Below, one piece after another: positions 4,397 to 7,636 of a DNA stretch of 7,636 nt; position 1 is the first letter of the stretch; the number at the start of each line of letters is the position of its first letter. Below the pieces are notes generated by a model, which saw only the letters and a program-made list of their open reading frames with translations, searched no databases and was not told where the DNA came from. Location: positions 1-7,636 of the forward strand of contig QNBI01000081.1 of assembly GCA_003641675.1 (NCBI GenBank), written 5' to 3'. Origin of the DNA: Spirochaetota bacterium. Lineage in GTDB: Bacteria; Spirochaetota; Spirochaetia; SZUA-6. The position numbers and the translations under genes are program-made.

Positions 4397-6684
4397 TACA
4401 TCTTGCAAAATATATAAAACCCTATCTATTATTATTGGCCATTGCAGTCACGCTCCTATTTATACAGGCTTATACCAATTTGGCTCTTCCTGATTATATG
4501 TCGGATATTGTAAATGTGGGGATACAGCAGGGAGGAGTAGCCGACGCTGTTCCTTCCGCAGTCCGGAAGAGTCAGATGGATAAACTTTCTATTTTCATGA
4601 GCCCGGCCGACACAAAGCGTGTATTTTCCGATTACGAGCTTATAACTTCAGGGTCTGCTGAGGCTAAACAGTACCTTTCTCAGTACCCTGCTTTGGCAAA
4701 AGAACCCATTTACATTCGTAAAAAAATCACCCCTGCCGAGAGATTAGCAATTAACCCTATAATGGGAAAAGCATGGCTTGCCGTTTCAGGAATTCAACAG
4801 GCCATGACTAACCCCACCAAGGCAAAGATATTAGTCACCCCAGGCGAAAGTACAAACAAAAGCACAGCCGAAAACTCCGGTTCTGTTTTTGATTTTTTTA
4901 AACTACCTTCCGGGCTCTCTCCCGGTACCGACCCCTTTATGCTTATCAAGGCGCTGCCTGCAGACAGCCGCTCTAAACTTATCTTAATGATAAATAAAAA
5001 ATTCACATCCATGGGACCTAAAATGATCAATCAGGCCGCTGCAGAGTCTGTTAGAGCCGAGTATAGGGCGCTTGGTGTCGATACTGCAAACCTGCAGTTA
5101 CATTACATGCTGCATATCGGAGCAATAATGCTGCTTTTTACCTTAACTGCTGCCTTTGCCGCTGTCCTAACGGGGTTTATCTCTGCACGGATTGCTTCGG
5201 GGCTTGCACGAGATCTTCGTGCAGCGGTATTTAAGCGTGTGGAAGAATTCGGAATAAGCGAATTCGATAAATTTTCCACAGCCTCGCTTATTACCCGCAC
5301 AACCAACGACATTATGCAGATACAAATGGTTACTGCTATCTTCATCACTATGGTTTTCTACGCTCCAATTATCGGTGTCGGAGGCATTATCCGGGCAATA
5401 GAGAAAAGCAGCTCAATGTGGTGGATCATAGCACTCGCAGTCGGGATTCTTCTCTTAATAGTTCTAACGGTTTATAATGTTGCCGTTCCAAAGTTCAAGT
5501 TAATGCAGCGCTTAACGGACCGCTTAAACCTGGTTAGCCGCGAAGCTCTTTCCGGCATTATGGTGATACGCGCCTTCAATATGCAGCCGCACGAAGAAAA
5601 ACGTTTCGGCGAAGTCAACAAAGATTTAACAGACACTATGCTCTTTATAAACCGTCTAATGGTAGTAATGATGCCCTTTATGATACTCATCCTAAATGGA
5701 TTATCGGTGCTGATTATCTGGATCGGATCCAAACAAGTAGCCCAATCAAACTTGCAGGTAGGGGATATGATGGCATTTATGCAGTACGTAATGCAGATTG
5801 TTTTTGCATTTCTAATGCTTACTATGATGTTCATCATGCTGCCGAGGGCATCTGTTTCCGCCGGGCGAATTGCCGAAGTATTAGAAACCGAGCCAATTAT
5901 TAAGGATCCTCCAGACCCGGAGAGTTTCGGCTCTCAATTCGAACCATCCATTGAATTCCGTAATGTATCATTCCGTTATCCAGGCGCCGAAGAAGATGTT
6001 CTCCATGATATCAGCTTCACAGCGAAACCCGGACAAACAACAGCAATCATCGGAACTACCGGTTCGGGCAAAAGCACTATTGTTAACCTTATTCCCCGTT
6101 TCCATGATGCTTCCGCAGGAGCCATATATATTAGCGGAAAAGATGTTCGGACGGTTAGTCAGCATGAATTACGGAATAAAATCGGCTATGTCCCACAGAA
6201 ATCCTCGCTCTTCACAGGTACGGTTGAAAGCAACCTTAGATATGGAGATGAAAATGCCAGCGATGAGACAATAAAAAACGCTGTACATATTTCCCAGTCC
6301 TATGAGTTTGTTTCTAAACTTCCCGATGGTATGGACACGGAAATTTCACAGGGCGGGGCAAACATTTCCGGAGGACAAAAGCAGCGCCTCTCGATCGCCA
6401 GAGCGCTTGTTAAGCAGGCTCCTATATACATTTTCGATGATAGCTTTTCGGCTCTTGACTTTAAGACCGACGCTAACCTTAGGCGGGCATTAAAAGCACA
6501 GACCAGGTCAAGCTCTGTTCTTATAGTAACCCAGCGTGTCTCCACTATAAAAAACGCAGAACAAATAATTGTCCTGGATAAAGGTAACCTCGTTGGGCGT
6601 GGAACGCATAGCGAACTTATGAAGAGCTGCAGAATCTATCGCGAGATTGCCACATCTCAACTGACCAAGGAGGAATTAGCATGA
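4393..6684 (+). CDS. ABC exporter half-transporter, fused membrane and ATPase domains (subunit with degenerate ATP site)
   Basis: A 763-residue inner-membrane protein of the heterodimeric multidrug exporter type (LmrCD/TM287-288-like). Helix 1 is at about 11-31. A long hydrophilic insertion (about 42-235) follows, then helices near 238-262, 312-335, 342-363, 422-446 and 460-484. The ATPase domain (about 518-745) has Walker A G-T-T-G-S-G-K-S-T at 554-562, Q-loop Q602, signature S-G-G-Q at 659-662, Walker B Y-I-F-D-D at 679-683 and D-loop S-A-L-D at 686-689. The catalytic Glu after Walker B is Asp (D683) and the H-loop His is Gln (Q714). These changes mark the low-activity site in heterodimeric exporters, while its intact signature can complete the partner's active site. 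The protein has about 190 more residues than a usual half-transporter, because of the insertion. AGGAG at 4377-4381 serves the ATG, which overlaps the marR stop, and the next gene overlaps by ATGA. The exported substrate is unknown. Confidence 0.93.
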   Translation: MIHLAKYIKPYLLLLAIAVTLLFIQAYTNLALPDYMSDIVNVGIQQGGVADAVPSAVRKSQMDKLSIFMSPADTKRVFSDYELITSGSAEAKQYLSQYPALAKEPIYIRKKITPAERLAINPIMGKAWLAVSGIQQAMTNPTKAKILVTPGESTNKSTAENSGSVFDFFKLPSGLSPGTDPFMLIKALPADSRSKLILMINKKFTSMGPKMINQAAAESVRAEYRALGVDTANLQLHYMLHIGAIMLLFTLTAAFAAVLTGFISARIASGLARDLRAAVFKRVEEFGISEFDKFSTASLITRTTNDIMQIQMVTAIFITMVFYAPIIGVGGIIRAIEKSSSMWWIIALAVGILLLIVLTVYNVAVPKFKLMQRLTDRLNLVSREALSGIMVIRAFNMQPHEEKRFGEVNKDLTDTMLFINRLMVVMMPFMILILNGLSVLIIWIGSKQVAQSNLQVGDMMAFMQYVMQIVFAFLMLTMMFIMLPRASVSAGRIAEVLETEPIIKDPPDPESFGSQFEPSIEFRNVSFRYPGAEEDVLHDISFTAKPGQTTAIIGTTGSGKSTIVNLIPRFHDASAGAIYISGKDVRTVSQHELRNKIGYVPQKSSLFTGTVESNLRYGDENASDETIKNAVHISQSYEFVSKLPDGMDTEISQGGANISGGQKQRLSIARALVKQAPIYIFDDSFSALDFKTDANLRRALKAQTRSSSVLIVTQRVSTIKNAEQIIVLDKGNLVGRGTHSELMKSCRIYREIATSQLTKEELA
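6667..6673 (+). promoter_or_regulatory. Strong ribosome-binding site of the second exporter gene
   Basis: AAGGAGG lies 7 bases before the ATG at 6681. It is the best Shine-Dalgarno match in the window and supports this ATG over the several Met codons further into the low-complexity N-terminal tail. Confidence 0.75.
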
Positions 6685-7636
6685 GCGATTATAGGGGAAA
6701 GTCATCTGCCCGAACCGGAGAAGGCATGCACACTGGTTCGACCGGAACAGGCATACACAGCAGCACGGCAGGCAGCAGGCGGCCTATGCGCGGCCCCGGA
6801 ATGCGCGGCCCTGGAGGCCACATGGGTATGGGAGGTGGTGACAAGGCACACAACTTTAAAGGAACCATGGCAAAACTAATACAATATATAGGAAGCTATA
6901 AGCTTGCAATCGGAATTATACTCATCGTCGCAGCAGGATCAACTGTTTTTAGTATCGTCGGGCCGAAGATTCTCGGAAAAGCAACTACAAAGCTCTTCGA
7001 AGGAGTAATAGCAAAGATAGGCGGAACCGGTTCAATTGATTTTGCATATATAGGGCATATCCTTCTTCTCGTCCTGGGTCTATACCTCATCTCTGCACTG
7101 CTCAGTTATATTCAGGGTTGGATAATGGCAGGAATATCGGTTAAGATTACCTATCGGTTACGCAAAGATATATACGAAAAAATCAACAGGATGCCGCTTA
7201 AGTATTTCGACGGCACTAACCACGGGGAGGTTCTTTCACGCATTACAAACGATGTTGATACGGTAAACAGGACTTTAAGCCAGAGCCTCTCTCAGATTGT
7301 AACCTCGATAGTTACAATTATTGGTGTTCTTATAATGATGCTGTCCATAAACTGGATGATGACACTAATTGCACTTACGATTATTCCTATTTCAATGGTA
7401 CTTGTAAGTCTCATTATTAAACAGTCACAAAAATATTTTAGACAGCAGCAGGACTATTTGGGTCATGTGAACGGCCATGTCGAAGAAATGTATGGCGGAC
7501 ATATTGTCATGAAGGCCTTTAACGGAGAGACAAAGAGCATTAAAAAATTCCAACTGCTCAACGAGACACTATATCAAGCCGGATGGAAATCCCAGTTTTT
7601 ATCAGGGATAATGCGGCCACTTATGACAATAGTCGG
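6681..7636 (+). CDS. ABC exporter half-transporter, second subunit (partial, runs off the right edge)
   Basis: The visible 318 residues contain the membrane domain of a second exporter half; the ATPase domain is beyond the window. Residues 1-62 form a cytoplasmic tail rich in Gly, Met, Arg, Ser and Thr, including a near-repeat M-R-G-P-G. Membrane helices follow near 72-94, 121-145, 206-222 and 226-247, with a conserved coupling region (Y-F-D-G-T-N-H-G-E-V-L-S-R-I-T-N-D-V at 175-192) and E-E-M-Y-G-G at 268-273 before a K-A-F-N motif, as in the LmrD/YheH type. The start at 6681 has AAGGAGG seven bases upstream and overlaps the first subunit's stop by ATGA, so the two are made together and should pair. 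Unlike the first subunit it lacks a large loop after helix 1; only about 26 residues lie there. It is expected to carry the canonical catalytic Glu and His, which cannot be seen here. Confidence 0.92.
   Translation, partial: MSDYRGKSSARTGEGMHTGSTGTGIHSSTAGSRRPMRGPGMRGPGGHMGMGGGDKAHNFKGTMAKLIQYIGSYKLAIGIILIVAAGSTVFSIVGPKILGKATTKLFEGVIAKIGGTGSIDFAYIGHILLLVLGLYLISALLSYIQGWIMAGISVKITYRLRKDIYEKINRMPLKYFDGTNHGEVLSRITNDVDTVNRTLSQSLSQIVTSIVTIIGVLIMMLSINWMMTLIALTIIPISMVLVSLIIKQSQKYFRQQQDYLGHVNGHVEEMYGGHIVMKAFNGETKSIKKFQLLNETLYQAGWKSQFLSGIMRPLMTIV
6786..6815 (+). repeat. 15-bp tandem repeat in the N-terminal tail of the second exporter gene
   Basis: Two direct copies of ATGCGCGGCCCNGGA (6786-6800 and 6801-6815) differ at one base (C versus T) and encode M-R-G-P-G twice. 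The local GC content is well above that of the surroundings. In-frame duplication of a 15-bp unit would lengthen the tail without breaking the frame. Confidence 0.8.

Noticed and set aside
4794..6545. Several minus-strand and alternate-frame open frames within the first exporter gene
   Set aside because: All overlap the conserved exporter coding sequence, lack ribosome sites and match nothing recognisable.

Overview
The window is bacterial DNA, fairly AT-rich, with near-consensus sigma-70-type promoters, short intergenic gaps and overlapping genes. The content (FCD-type GntR regulators, a cupin sugar isomerase, a DUF1537-type sugar-acid kinase, and a MarR regulator with a two-subunit ABC exporter) fits an anaerobic, sugar-using host-associated or sediment bacterium. 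A spirochaete such as a treponeme or a Firmicute is possible, but nothing in the window fixes the taxon. There are no rRNA, tRNA, CRISPR or recognisable transposase sequences.

Left part (1-2063): a regulatory region of about 200 bp carries two identical 19-bp copies of a GntR-type palindrome (core TTGTATACAA). They flank a near-consensus leftward promoter that should drive a gene lying almost wholly off the left edge. A second near-consensus promoter fires rightward into a tight three-gene run: two collinear FCD-family GntR regulators overlapping by 14 bp, then a D-lyxose isomerase-family cupin. This looks like a self-contained sugar-responsive unit in which one or both regulators control themselves, the isomerase and the divergent gene.

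Middle (2064-3790): a four-carbon acid sugar kinase-like gene (DUF1537) runs on the minus strand, its stop codon directly abutting the stop of the isomerase gene. It is broken at its 5' end: family-like sequence continues upstream of its only in-frame start codon, then ends near 3305-3313. At that same place an NAD-dependent epimerase/dehydratase gene begins on the plus strand without its N-terminal Rossmann motif, and it later stops about 100 or more residues early. Two divergent genes thus appear to have been cut and joined head to head, so this is a decaying segment.

Right part (3791-7636): a well-formed promoter with an overlapping inverted repeat precedes a MarR-family regulator. It is translationally coupled (ATGA overlap) to a 763-residue ABC exporter subunit, itself coupled (ATGA overlap) to a second exporter subunit that runs off the right edge. 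The first subunit has the changes expected of the degenerate ATP site in a heterodimeric exporter: Asp for the Walker B catalytic Glu and Gln for the H-loop His. It also has an unusually large insertion between its first two membrane helices. The second begins with a Gly/Met/Arg-rich tail partly built from a 15-bp tandem repeat. Together these three genes look like a MarR-controlled drug or metabolite export operon.
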